From Austropuccinia psidii (taxonomy: Eukaryota; Basidiomycota; Pucciniomycetes; Pucciniales; Sphaerophragmiaceae), in contig JALGQZ010000011.1 of NCBI GenBank assembly GCA_023105745.1, positions 29,510,612 to 29,574,611 of the forward strand: 64,000 bases of DNA, in the 5' to 3' direction. Position numbers and translations under genes: made by a program. Of this stretch, positions 1 through 10,047 are shown in pieces. The notes below the pieces were generated by a model that was not told where the DNA came from, searched no databases, and saw only the letters and a program-made list of their open reading frames with translations. How positions within the stretch are numbered: position 1 is the first letter of the stretch; the number at the start of each line of letters is the position of its first letter.

Positions 1-425
1 CTAAAACTGTAGAAGTTAGATGAGAGGTGAATATTTTAATCACCCTTATTTGGCCTGAATTTGACCATAACTTCTGTAATACTGGTGCTAGCTCAGTTTG
101 GTTGGTACTATTGGATAGCCGTGACTTAGAGCTTCACTTTTCATACCCATTTGATGGGGTTAGGCCTTTTACTCTGTATTTCAGATTAGAGGTGAAAATT
201 AAGGTTTCTACTCAGCAACAACTTTGAGCAAGAATAACTTTGTTATTCTTTGTCCTATGATGATGGGACTTGTATATTTGGAAAGGGGTGAGCTTCCTCT
301 TTCGTTTGATAACTTTTGAGCAGATTTGGCTCAGCTCCATGTTTTGGTGGTATCTTGGCTATACCATTGGTTTATGGTATTTGGCTGTCATGCTTGTGCT
401 CTGGTTTTGAGTCACAGGCATGACA
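1..425 (-). repeat. Family A LTR, 3' LTR of A-el (partial)
   Basis: The stretch matches the inner part and 5' terminus of the family A LTR seen complete at 18048-19459 and 51278-52715, in reverse orientation. It ends at 425 with the reverse complement of TGTCATGCCTGTGACTC and is followed at once by a polypurine tract on the minus strand. The other end lies left of the window. Confidence 0.9.
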
Positions 426-446
426 TACCCTCCCTCTAAAAAAGGC
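426..446 (-). promoter_or_regulatory. Polypurine tract of A-el
   Basis: On the minus strand the bases read TTTTTTAGAGGGAGGGTA and abut the LTR start at 425. The matching purine tracts of B-el (15788-15802) and C3-el (34603-34625) occupy the same place, so this is the plus-strand priming site. Confidence 0.8.
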
Positions 447-449
447 TTA

Positions 450-997
450 TCATTTATGAGACTTTTCAGGCCTCCTAGAGGCTCTGAATCTTCTCAAATG
501 AAGGTTCCCATCTGATATGGCAACCTCTGCCAACCATTTGTCTTTATCATCTGTTTGGTTCTTGAATCTGACTAAATATTGTCTCTGATCTTCCTGGCCC
601 TGATGATTTTCTTCACTGGTCCAGGGGAGTATTCCACCTCCACTATTCCTTGTGGTGTGAGGTTCTTCTTCCTGGAGGGAAATTTTATCTCCTCTGTTTG
701 GAAGTATGGTTTGATCAAACTCACTGGGCACATTGTGTGTTTCCTGGAGAACTCCTCTGTGAGTTTGACCTCCACTGCATTCTTCCCTACCAAATAAGTG
801 ATAGTAAAGGGCCCTACAAATGAGTCTCTCATCTTCTGAGGTGCTTTGAGATTATTAGGGTTCAGTGTAGACACCAGCACCTGGTCCCCTAATTTGAAGT
901 CAGGTTCCATGTGTGACTTATCCCACCTGTCCTTATTATCCTCCTTTTCCTCAGCTATACATTGACACTGTGTCACAAGCCCTTCTCCACATTTCAT
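450..997 (-). pseudogene. A-el integrase C-terminal domain and chromodomain
   Basis: The upstream frame (572-997) carries the Ty3/Gypsy integrase C-terminal signature: a KWDKSH-like start, FKLGDQVLVSTL, then PVSLIKPY. A second frame (450-731) carries the distal chromodomain half, read as YLVRFKNQTDDKDKWLAE. The two frames need an indel between about 575 and 610. This chromodomain matches those of B-el and C3-el. Chromodomains of this type bind histone marks and steer integration to heterochromatin (family knowledge). Stops and shifted frames make this a relic. Confidence 0.8.
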
Positions 998-1880
998 GGA
1001 AGTCTTTGGCTGTGGGGTGGATGGTTAGAAGATATTTCTTCAAGTGGTCCACAGGTAAAAGGGGATTCCACCCTTTTTCTACCAGTGCAGGTGTTTTTCC
1101 TGTGGTAGAGTGCTGACTTGTATTATAAGGCAGCTAGACTGCTGGTAGAAGGGTAACCCAGTCATGGGTGTATCCTTCATGGTCCTTATATTCCATGCCG
1201 TAGGCACAGACCCTTCTAAAGATGTCCTCCATTGCCTGTATCATCCTTCAAACCAGCCCATCTGTTTGTGGATGGTATTCTGTGGAAAATGCAAGCTTGG
1301 TTACAAGCATTTCATACAAGTTGGTCTAAAATTCAGATGTGAATTTTGGGTCTCTATCACTAATGATGATATTAGGGACTCCACAGGTAGATATGATGTT
1401 ATTCCAGAATAACACAGCAGTATCCATAGCTGTGTCCTCTTTATGGCATGTTAGACACCTCATACTCTTGCTGAGCCTATCAACTATGATTAGACAGGCA
1501 TTGTTGTTTTCTTTGCCTCCTGGGACAAGTTCTGTAACCCAGTCCATATTGCTATTTTCCCATGGGTGTTTGGGTTCTTCTGTATGTTGAAGTAATCCAT
1601 ACTACTTCCCATGTTTCCTATTTTCCTTATGGCATCTTTCACAAGGGTTGATTTATTCCCCCAACTCTTGTTCCCACTTGGGCCACCAAGCTGTGCTTGC
1701 TACCCTCTCTTTGGTCCTGTCTTCACTCATGTGTCCCATGTAGGGGCAGTCATGGCATTCTTGCAGGATCCAAGAGATGTGGTCCCTGTCTACCACTGTG
1801 AGTGCACTTGTGTGTTTTTTTCTGTGGTAGAGCAGGCCATCTATAAGGAAGAACTCTTTATGCTTATAGGCCCTCAACCA
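998..1880 (-). pseudogene. A-el integrase zinc-binding and catalytic core (decayed)
   Basis: The zinc-binding half is seen in 1653-1877 (YHRKKHT, ECHDCPYMGH) with the CERC pair just after a stop. The core begins with MDWVTEL and the second aspartate lies in SDRDPKF (frame 1326-1547). Beyond a stop, the same frame continues as STEYHPQTDGL, and the codon expected to encode the catalytic glutamate is TGA near 1248-1250. The frame is the same as that of reverse transcriptase, so the ancestral polyprotein was continuous. It cannot make an active integrase as it stands. Confidence 0.8.
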
Positions 1881-1949
1881 GGGTTTTTCCAGCTGCGATT
1901 CCAGTTCTGGACTCCTGTATTTTTTTTGGAGGAGTTTCAGTAATATGCT

Positions 1950-3404
1950 ACACTGTTGGTGTTTGGAATAAGACTCTAGTACTGCACTAAAAAATTTATT
2001 GTGCAGTTCTGAGGAACTTATTCCCAGTATGAGAGTTTCTGTCCATTATGAATTAGTGTTTCCACTGTCCAGGGTACCACTCTCTGGTGCCCATTCACAG
2101 AATCTGGAGTTCTTCTTCCTATCTATCTCCATGAAATGGATAGGGGTATTGGCTGAAACTTTAGGGTCATAAGCTGGGTTTCTTTTGACATTATCCAATG
2201 CCAATCCGCTGAGCCCATCTGCATTGGTATGGCTTTTACCTTCTTTTTATATGATGTTCATGTTCCCTCTATACTCCTGGATAGCTATTTTCCATCTCCG
2301 CATGTGTCTATTTGTAGTCTCCATATTTAGTAAAGACTTCAAGGCTGTGCAGTCTGTGTATACTTCAAAGACTGCACCCTCCAAATAATAATGGAGTTTT
2401 GCTAGAGCCCAGACTAGGCATAGACATTCTGTCTGGGTGGCCCCAAACCTGGCTTCTTAATGTTTCAGCTGCCTAGATATATAACATATTACTCCCTCTC
2501 TTGGTGCACCATCTATAATTTTTCTCTGGTGAAGGGCTTCTCCTAAGCCTTGGCTACATGCTGTATCTATGTATAACTTGAAAGGTAGTTCAAAGTCAGG
2601 CAAGACAAGCACAAGTTCATTTGTGAGTTCATATTTGATCTTCTCATATTTATCCCTTCTTTCCTTGGTTATTTCAAAGACTACATCTTTTGAACATAAC
2701 TTGTATAAACTACTAGTTATGTGGGCAAAATCTTTGATGGGGTTTCTATAGTAGCTAGCAAACCCAAGGAAAGATTCCATCTCTTTGTTATTTCTTGATA
2801 CTGGCTTTTGCAATACTACTGCTACTTTATTCTGGTCAATTGCCAGACTAAGACCTGAGACTTTATGTCCTAGAGCTAGTACCTCTTGTTGGACAAAATT
2901 ACACTTTTCAAGTGAAATTTTCAGATTGATGGGTGTACATTTACTTAGCACTCTGTCTATGTATTGTAAATGGTCTTCCCATGTCTCTGAGTATATAATT
3001 ATGTCATCAATATATACTACCATCCAGCCTTCCAATATGTCTTCTTGAAATATTGTGTCCATCATCCTTTGGAAGTGGGCTGGTGCATTCTTGATGCCAA
3101 ATGGCATCCTGGTGTACTCATATATACCCATATGTAATATGATTCTGAGCAACTTCATGGAGTTTGGTTTGACTCCATTCTGGTGAAAGCCTTTCATACA
3201 ATCTATTTTTGTTATGTATTTGGCTTTGGCAAGTTTCTCCAGTGCATGAGGTATCCTGGGTATAGCGTACCTGTCTGCTTTTGTGTAGTTGTTCAGGGCT
3301 CTGAAGTCTCCACACAATCTAGACTTGCAATCATTCCAGGTGATTAGGACAGGAGTGGTGATTTCCATTATTTCATTGTTTCCAATCTTTCTGATGACAT
3401 CCAT
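1950..3404 (-). pseudogene. A-el reverse transcriptase and RNase H
   Basis: The open part (2457-3404, 315 codons) has the RT palm motifs KIDCMKGFHQ (residue 68 Asp) and VVYIDDIII (residues 131-134), so the RT catalytic triad looks intact. RNase H starts at [18 protein letters not shown] ends the frame at 2457, but the same frame continues with [19 protein letters not shown] and NADGLS, giving a complete RNase H outline to about 1950. The first palm residues lie in the preceding frame, so a frameshift separates it from protease. It would copy the element's RNA to DNA in virus-like particles. Confidence 0.85.
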
Positions 3405-4306
3405 GTCCAGGAGTTCATTGATGTGTTTCTCAATTTTCTTCCTGGTTTCCAGACTTGTTTTTGCTTACTGGTGAGGGTAATGCAAAACTGGCCCTCTCTG
3501 AAGTCATTCAGTAGTTCTTCCAGTGAGACATGGGTGGAAACGTGGTATATATCAAGTGAAAATTTCTTTTTCTTGTTGGTACCAATTGTAATATGCCTGT
3601 TTTTACTGTTGTAAATATCAATGCCATACATCCTCTGGTAATCTGTTCCCAGTAGGAACCCTTGGATGTGGGCATCATCAAGCACTAAAAACTCTGTGTT
3701 ATGTCTGATGTTACCCTTCCCATGTGGTAAAATTATCTCTTTCATAATTGTCACAATGAAAGTCATCTTCCCTGATGCACTTTTAAAGTTCTTTGCCTTG
3801 GTGGGCAAGAGCTGTTTTTCTGAGTTTGGGAAGTGGTTGTCCAGATAATTTCTGGCCACTATGGAGCAGTGTGCTCCACTATCAATGATCAATGGATGTT
3901 GAGCATTGTCAATACAGATAGTCATCTTTGTGGCTGTTCCATGTATATCTGCCATTCCTTTGGTTGGTTTGACTAGGAATGTATGTGCATCTTGTGTGTC
4001 TATGCACAAGTTCTTGTTGGCAGTGTCTTGTGGCATGTCTTCTTCCAACTGTATGTCCTGGATTTCTAGTTGGGTTTCCTCTTGGTATTCCACTAGGAAT
4101 TGCTCACTTGGGTCTTGTTCTTTATCTGATTGTTCTCTGATGCCATCCCCCATAGAGTCTGATTCAGAATCCTCTGTTGGGGATTCCTCCTCTGGGACTT
4201 TCTCAACGGCATAGATTTTTCTCTTTGCCTTTGGACAGTTGTTGGCATAGTGGTCTGTTGAACCACAGTTGTGACAAGAATTTTTCTTCTTTACCATTTC
4301 TGTCAC
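3405..4306 (-). pseudogene. A-el nucleocapsid zinc knuckle and protease
   Basis: The ORF (to 3368) opens with a CX2CX4HX4C knuckle at residues 11-24 (CHNCGSTDHYANNC), followed by an acidic linker and the aspartic protease motif LIIDSGAHCSIV with DSG at residues 142-144, both intact. It shares its frame with the capsid region upstream (4457-4927) and leads into RT after a frameshift. The knuckle would bind the genomic RNA and the protease would process Gag-Pol. Confidence 0.85.
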
Positions 4307-4456
4307 TCTTTCTTTGTGTTTGTCTTTAAGCTCTACCCTGAAAGGTTGCTTCTCTTTAAAACCACTGCTTTTATATGGGGTGGATTTCCCTATATTAGTT
4401 CTTTTCCTTACCTTTTGTAAGGGATTGGCAATGCTATCTAAAGTGCAATTGTGTTT

Positions 4457-4927
4457 TCATATGCACTTTACTGCATGCTCTATTTCTCCTGGCATTTGTG
4501 TCAGGAGTTTGCAATTACTCATTTGGTTGTTCATTTGAGGATCAATGGCTTTGAGTCTCTTAGACTTTCTGAGACACAACTGATATGGATCTTTGTCCAC
4601 AGAGTATTTGTCACTTTCAAATGACATGGTCTTCTGCCATATCCAAATACCATTGCTGTATTTTTGGATCATTTGACTCTTCCACCATAGCCCGCTTCTT
4701 CTGCCATGGATTTCTTTCATTTCTGTGTACCATATACTAGCATTTTCTTCAATTGCTGTATTGAGTCTAGCAGTAATCCAGTAGTCTGTTATGCTTGGTA
4801 CATCAATGAAGAGTCCATCAATATAATCTATGAGCTCCATATGATCATACTCTCCAGTTCCAGAGAATTTGGGCCAGCTTGGGGCCTCAGAAGGATGTTT
4901 CAAGGCTTTCTTTTCAGTATAAGACAT
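4457..4927 (-). pseudogene. A-el Gag capsid region
   Basis: The 156-codon frame contains the Ty3/Gypsy capsid signature also seen in B-el and C3-el: WPKFSGTGEYDHMELIDYID, IWYTEMKEIHGRR and WWKSQMIQKY. Capsid builds the particle that packages the RNA. It is in the same frame as the zinc knuckle but shifted by one from the coiled-coil part of Gag (4900-5295), with which it overlaps by 28 bases. Confidence 0.8.
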
Positions 4928-6129
4928 ATTATCTCCATCCCGTATTGTAATGGAGATCTTGCTTTACTAACCAACATGCCATCTGGTTTGAGTTCATCTT
5001 GGTAATATGGCTTATCCATAACATGTCCTTGTGGTTGGGGCTTCATGTTATGGTAGACATTAAGCAGTTTGTTTATGTCCTGATCCAGACAATCCCGGTC
5101 CCTTTTTCTCTGGTGTTCTTCAAAGACTAGATTCAGTCTTCTGTTGGTTTCTTCAGAGGCTTTGCTCAATTGAGCATGTCCTTCTTGAAGAGTTTTGACA
5201 ATCTTATCCATGTAGGCTGTTAAAGCTTCAATCCTCTCATGGCTGGCTTCTAATTCTGAAAACTGTTTTTGAGTTTGCTCAGAAAATTGGGACATTTGTA
5301 ACCACAGTGCATCACTGTTTAGGTTACTCTCAGGTGAGACAGTGTTATGTTCAATCTGAGTGGGGGTAATATTTCTATTAAGGGGACTACTGATTCTAGA
5401 GTGGTTTACAACTACTTCTGGTTCTTGTTTACTTCCTTCACCAAGTCCATCAGTTTCTTAATCATTGGGTCTGACTCTCTCTGCCTTTGGGGAAAAGAGG
5501 TCTTTTTTTTCCCTTGTGTCCTTGTCTTCTGGAAGCTTCCTGGGAGTGTGAAGAATGGTGAGTCTTGGCCACTTCCCTGTTGGTTTCTGAACAGTGGGAA
5601 GCCACTGGAGAGCTGATTTGGCCTGCTCCTTGTGAGCCTGAAGGAAACCTCAGTGTGCCCTGTCTGGGTCAGTTGTTCTTCTATAGCTTGGATAGTGCCT
5701 TGATTCTCCCTTATCCTGTTTGCCCTCACCTCCAGGAGTCTGAACTGCCTGGTGGGATTCCAACCTTTGGTGATTATCATAAGGTCTTTGAAGTCTATCT
5801 CTTTGAGACAGATCTTCTGGCAACTTGCTTCAAGTTCTTCCCAGTGAGATGCCAGGTTGAACCTCTTGTTGTCCATGCTCCATTGAAATAAATCTTTGAG
5901 GAGTTGGTGGAGCTGAAGAACTTGATCCATTTATTTCCAGTCCTCTGTTTTGATTTTTCTGTTGAATTGAAGTTTGAATCGCACGGTTGAAGTTATCTCC
6001 CTCATTGTCTTGCAATCCATCACTGTGTCCAAGGTGTCCTCTTGCAGGTCTTCTGGTTGTGGACAAGCCTTCTCTGTCCTCTGGTTGGTTCCTTTGGAAG
6101 CCAAGGTCTCTGAGTAATGCAAGTAACAT
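4900..6129 (-). pseudogene. A-el Gag N-terminal frame, broken
   Basis: The Gag frame starts at an ATG at 6129-6127 (ORF 6129-5830, with GNNFNRAIQT-like basic/polar sequence) and resumes in the same frame as 4900-5295, a charged coiled-coil-like stretch (EQTQKQFSELEASHERIEAL). The frame also runs open upstream of 5295, so it overlaps ORF1 (5412-6109) out of frame. The ATG lies 20 nt before an intron acceptor AG at 6111-6110. Stops between 5829 and 5510 mark decay. Confidence 0.6.
5412..6109 (-). pseudogene. A-el ORF1, second exon
   Basis: The reading frame runs from the acceptor at 6110 to a stop at 5412 with one internal stop near 5931. It encodes a helical stretch (QLLKDLFQWSMDNKRFNLAS), a KGWNP block and a basic tail ending DPMIKKLMDLVKEVNKNQK. 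The tail aligns with the ORF1 ends of B-el and C3-el. The frame is +1 relative to the overlapping Gag frame in all three elements. Function is unknown. It has no recognised domain, and it could be an accessory Gag-like protein. Confidence 0.65.
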
Positions 6130-6177
6130 ATTGGTTTTTGCAAGCAGTCAAAAACTTTATGTTCTTAGGGTATTTAT
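6110..6177 (-). other. A-el ORF1 intron with damaged donor
   Basis: The 68-nt stretch ends in CATTACTCAG, a good acceptor, and contains the gag-frame ATG at 6129. The donor position reads AAAG|ATAAAT where GTAAAT is expected, so the intron looks disabled by one G-to-A change. Phase 1 and position match the introns of B-el (9984-10047) and C3-el (40432-40497). Confidence 0.6.
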
Positions 6178-6477
6178 CTTTGACTGTGACTTGTACAAAT
6201 TTGTTGTCTGCTGATTTGGGCAATTTACCTTTAGAGGTTACACCTGGGTTAATTATGGTAATCTTCCCTGCACAAGCTTTTAAGGTTGGTTTACCTTGTA
6301 TTTAATCAGAGTTTTGTGGTTTTCTACTCCTCTGGGTGGCTATTGGTGTTGACTTGTTTGCTGTGATAAGGCCTTCACTGTGCCTCTTTCCTTTCCCTTT
6401 TCTGCCCTCTGCTTCTGAGGGTGTCACTGGTGTGTTTGCCTGTGGCTGGGTTTCTAGTGGGATGTAGTTTTTTTCCA
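6178..6477 (-). pseudogene. A-el ORF1, first (internal) exon
   Basis: The exon follows a pyrimidine-rich tract and acceptor (TTTGATTCAG|TG) and begins in the middle of a codon, giving VEKNYIPLETQPQ. It then runs through a KGKGKRHSEG basic block and KSADNKFVQVTVK. One in-frame TAA is present near 6304-6302. It is 300 nt and bounded by phase-1 boundaries on both sides, as in the other two families. A further upstream exon in the leader is implied but was not located. Confidence 0.55.
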
Positions 6478-7089
6478 CTGAATCAAATAGGAAAAGAGGG
6501 CTTATAGTCAGTTAAGACTTCTTAAAATGCTGTTTGCACATCTAAGAATGGCTTCTGGGCTTCTATGTTACTACAATATGCCCTGTATAATGACAGTGTG
6601 ATTGAATTAACAATTTCACATAAGAATTACAGCTTACAGATGCCTGGTGTACTGTTTGTATACCAGTATCCCACAGATTCACTTGTAGTGAGCAAGTATA
6701 TTCTGTATGAAAGTGGTTGTATAAGAGGGTAATTGAGTCAGCAATACACCTCACCACCCCTCAACTGTTGGTTTTACAGTAAGAGGTGTCCTTGTTTAAT
6801 TGAAAAATTGGACTGTATTAACAGCTATAATATGTTTTTATATGCAAAACAAGGCAAAAATGTGCTTAAAGTGGTTATTGTCCACAAATTATTATCAATA
6901 ATAATTTTGAAAGAGGTTGGTATAAAACATCTACAAAAAGAAAAAATAAATATAAGATATGTTTTATATATATTTTGATGATTTTTATGCCTAAAAAGAT
7001 GAGACAAAATGTCAGAAGTAAAGAAAATAAGTAAAAATACCCACTTTTAAGGTCCAAAAGATCAAAAAAGCATGGCCAGGCTGCCAAAA
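6478..7089 (-). other. A-el 5' leader with primer-binding site
   Basis: The leader is AT-rich and has no supported gene. At its LTR end the minus strand reads TGGCAGCCTGGCCA (about 7086-7073), three bases from the LTR end at 7090. The same offset and near-identical sequence occur in C3-el (41057-41040) and, decayed, in B-el (9564-9585), which identifies the primer-binding site. Which tRNA primes it could not be decided. Confidence 0.65.
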
Positions 7090-7730
7090 TGTAAGGCTGA
7101 GTCTATGATGAAGCTGTAAGAAGGCTGATTGAAACTTTAAATATGACTGTGACACGGTTATAAATATTAAAAATGGAGGTATTAAAGTATAATATTGGTT
7201 TATTATTACATTAAAAGGGTTTTACCATTGAAGAATAGTGGTGTTGAGCGCTGTTGAAAACCCTGGGTGCAGATTTACTTGCTGGATTAAAATAATAAAG
7301 TCTACAATACTACAAATTAGAAGTATACCTGTTTTTTTTCCAAGAGTAGAACTGTTTTTGACAGTTATACTACATAGGAATTCAAGAGAAGGATGAGGAA
7401 ACCTTTTCTGGCTGTGTAAAGGACCCTTTTTATGCTGAAATGAGGTGGAAAGGCTGCTAGACCTTTCCACATAGAGGAAGTGAAGATTTTTCACTCTCTA
7501 AGACAGGCTGGTGGTTTGCAAAAGGCTGGTATAGCCTGTATTGGGCTCAGATGTTGTTTTGAAACTACATCTGGGCAGCTTTCACCAATACAGGGTGAAG
7601 ATTTTCATCTGGGGACCACACAGCTTAATTCTGACGTGCATGACGCGTAGAATTCTGTACAGAACCTGTATGGGACTCTGGTATTGAAGTAAGAACAAGC
7701 TTCTTTATCGGTTTGACACCTCATAATCAT
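7090..7730 (-). repeat. Family A LTR, first piece of A-el 5' LTR
   Basis: The piece begins TGTAAGGCTGAGTCTATGATG, the reverse complement of the A LTR end, and follows the solo LTRs base for base until 7730. There B-el is inserted. The LTR resumes at 17611 and again at 19465, so the three pieces together make one LTR of about 1.27 kb. Confidence 0.9.
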
Positions 7731-9563
7731 TTTGAGTCTTAGAGGTTTTTTTATATACCCAAAAGACCACAAATGATAAATTAAAATATAAATATAAATA
7801 TAATAAATTTATTTATATTATAAAAATGAAAATTGAAATATAAATACAAATTTATATGCAAAAATCAAAATTTAATTAAAATTTAAAAATACAATTACAA
7901 TAAAATATAAAATTATGAAAATTCATTATTACTTGTAAAAATTAAGTAAAAATGAATTTTTAATGGAAATTATGACATTAAAATATTTTTGTTAAAAATT
8001 TATATAAAATATATTATAACTTTTTATCCAATAAATAAGCATATAATTTTTTTTTCACTATTTGAGTCCTTATAAAAAATTAGGTGGGGTCACCTCTGAG
8101 TGAAATGTTTGTAACTCAACTCTGAATGAGCTTAAATTAAGTTTTCAGTATTTTCAATACAAAAATTGAAAATCCTCAAAACTTTAATTTAATTCGCACC
8201 ACATGTGGTGTTAACCATCAATTTTTGTGTTAAAATTGAGCTGTTGTGTTTATTTTAGAAGTTATGATGAGTTGAAGTATTTTCAATTGAATTCAATTGA
8301 AATGTCAAAATGTGCGCGTGTATTACATAAGTGAACTTTGATTTACATATGAGGTATCAATTATTACTATATTGTACTGTGCAATTCAATTGAATTACAT
8401 AGGTAAATTACAATTATAATACATGATGAGGAATTAAAGGAAAAAATAAATTGGAAAGATTAAAATTGGGGGGGAAAGGAACTCTAGCTCTAAGGGGGAG
8501 CCAGACCCCCAAAATCCTTTCTGACACGCGTGAGATGTCAAAATTCACGCAAAGGTTCATCACTTTTGGCCTGGAATTGAGTCACAGACCCTGTGACTCA
8601 AGTGATGATGAGGTTTTGATACCAACAAGGGCAGTTTTAACTGTTGCAAAGAGGGTAAAACTACCCTTAAGTCAAAACAATGTTAGTTAAAACGGTTTTA
8701 ACTGATTTCTAAGCCTCTTACACACATTATGACGTGTTTTGAAGGCTCTAGACCAGGTATTGCTATAGTGATGGCTGATTTAAGGGTCTAAAATGGCTAA
8801 AATGGCAAAAAATGGCTCAAGCCATCCCCTTTTTGGTCTAAACCAGGGTTCAATGATACCATAATTGGCTTTTCTGTTGTCAGACTGTTTTTCAGGACTG
8901 ACAAGAGTAAATTTTACTTTTGGAGTAAGAAAATTAATGGCTATAAAAGAATGTCTTCTTTGCCCCACTTCTCTCTTCATGTTAGAATCTTTTCCTTTTA
9001 TAATTAGTTTAAACACTGTTAAGCCAATCAATAAAAGATTCCAACCACCTTTTTTAAATCATTTTAATCCCTTTAGCCACGTGAAAAAATTTTTATAATC
9101 ATTGTTTGTAACTCTTATAATCATTTTTACCCCTGAACCACCCCAAAAGTGAATTAAAGCATCTTTCACCACTTTTAACTTTGTCACTTTGTTTCCAAAT
9201 TCACTCTGGTCACTTTTGGGCTTTTTTTTCTTTAATATTCTTTTTAAAGACTTTGTTCTTTAATTAATTGCTTGCAGTTCTTTTCTCAATCAATTCCAAT
9301 TGGAGTGGCTCTTGAAGAAATTGCTTTTGTAGCCTTAAGTATCACTTATAGAATATTTTTGGATAAATTTTTATTGTTGGTAAAACAATAACCCTTTATA
9401 ATATTATTGTTTTATACTAATAAAGTTATAAACAATAAAATTGGCGTTTTTCCTCTCAAAAATAATATTTCTTACTATTTTTAATTGATTTTTACATTAT
9501 ACAAATTTTGAGGACAGGAAAAGTACTTGATTTTTAATCAAAGTTTCATATCCACACCTTCCA
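7731..9563 (+). repeat. B-el 5' LTR
   Basis: It starts TTTGAGTCTTAGAGG (TG mutated to TT compared with TGTGAGCCTTAGAGG of the 3' LTR) and ends TATCCACACCTTCCA. Short ORFs inside it recur in the 3' LTR and are non-coding shadows. Confidence 0.9.
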
Positions 9564-9785
9564 TTTGAGGGCCCAGCCGTGATATTTTACCTGTGACATA
9601 TTTTTTTACTCTTTTTGAAACCTTTTTTTTATATTGAAAAATTTAAAAAACATATAAAAAATACTTATAATTCAAAAAACACATAAAAAGATTTTTTTCA
9701 TATTATAGGTGAGGCTTATATTTTTACTTCTTTTTTTGAAATAACCCTTTTTTACTTAATCAATTGGCTTTTTCATTAATTTTAG
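9564..9785 (+). other. B-el leader, decayed primer-binding site and splice acceptor
   Basis: The bases after the LTR (TTTGAGGGCCCAGCCGTGAT) align with the primer-binding region of C3-el. The leader ends in a T-rich stretch and TTTTAG at 9785, followed by TGTCTGAC. The same TTTTAG|TGTCT junction stands in C3-el, so an upstream intron with phase-1 acceptor is likely. Its donor was not identified. Confidence 0.55.
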
Positions 9786-9983
9786 TGTCTGACAACGTGG
9801 TAAGACAAGAAAACATTGAAACAGCCTCAAAAGTCACCAGCATTTTTCCTGCCAGTACTGTTAATTCAGACCATAATGGCACTGTTATTATGACTCATAA
9901 TAACCAACCTGAACCAATATCTTCTGAATTGATTAACTTGGATATAAGTAATACTCTTCAGAAAGCTAAGAATCTGGCCAATA
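9786..9983 (+). CDS. B-el ORF1, first (internal) exon
   Basis: The frame runs from the acceptor at 9785 (GTG split across the junction, then SDNVVRQENIETASK...) to LANS before the donor GTAAGT at 9984, with no stop. Unspliced, it would end at TAA 9998-10000. The exon is 198 nt and leaves one base of a codon before the donor, so both boundaries are phase 1 as in A-el and C3-el. No domain is recognised. It is rich in Ser, Asn and Thr. Confidence 0.6.
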
Positions 9984-10047
9984 GTAAGTTTTTGACGTAA
10001 AAATACTATTTTAAGCCTTTTAAATCATAAAATATGCCTTCAAATAG
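9984..10047 (+). other. B-el ORF1 intron containing the gag start codon
   Basis: The intron is 64 nt, with a perfect donor GTAAGT (9984-9989) and acceptor CAAATAG (AG at 10046-10047). The gag ATG at 10034 lies inside it, 14 nt before the exon. Splicing joins exon 1 to the ORF1 frame (NQEPAITPQAAPRKV) and removes the gag ATG. Non-splicing leaves gag translatable. Confidence 0.65.

Noticed and set aside
8451..9098. ORFs of 77-83 codons in the B-el 5' LTR, repeated at 16523-17203
   Set aside because: They recur because the LTR recurs, and the frame differs in length and sequence between copies without pattern of protein constraint.
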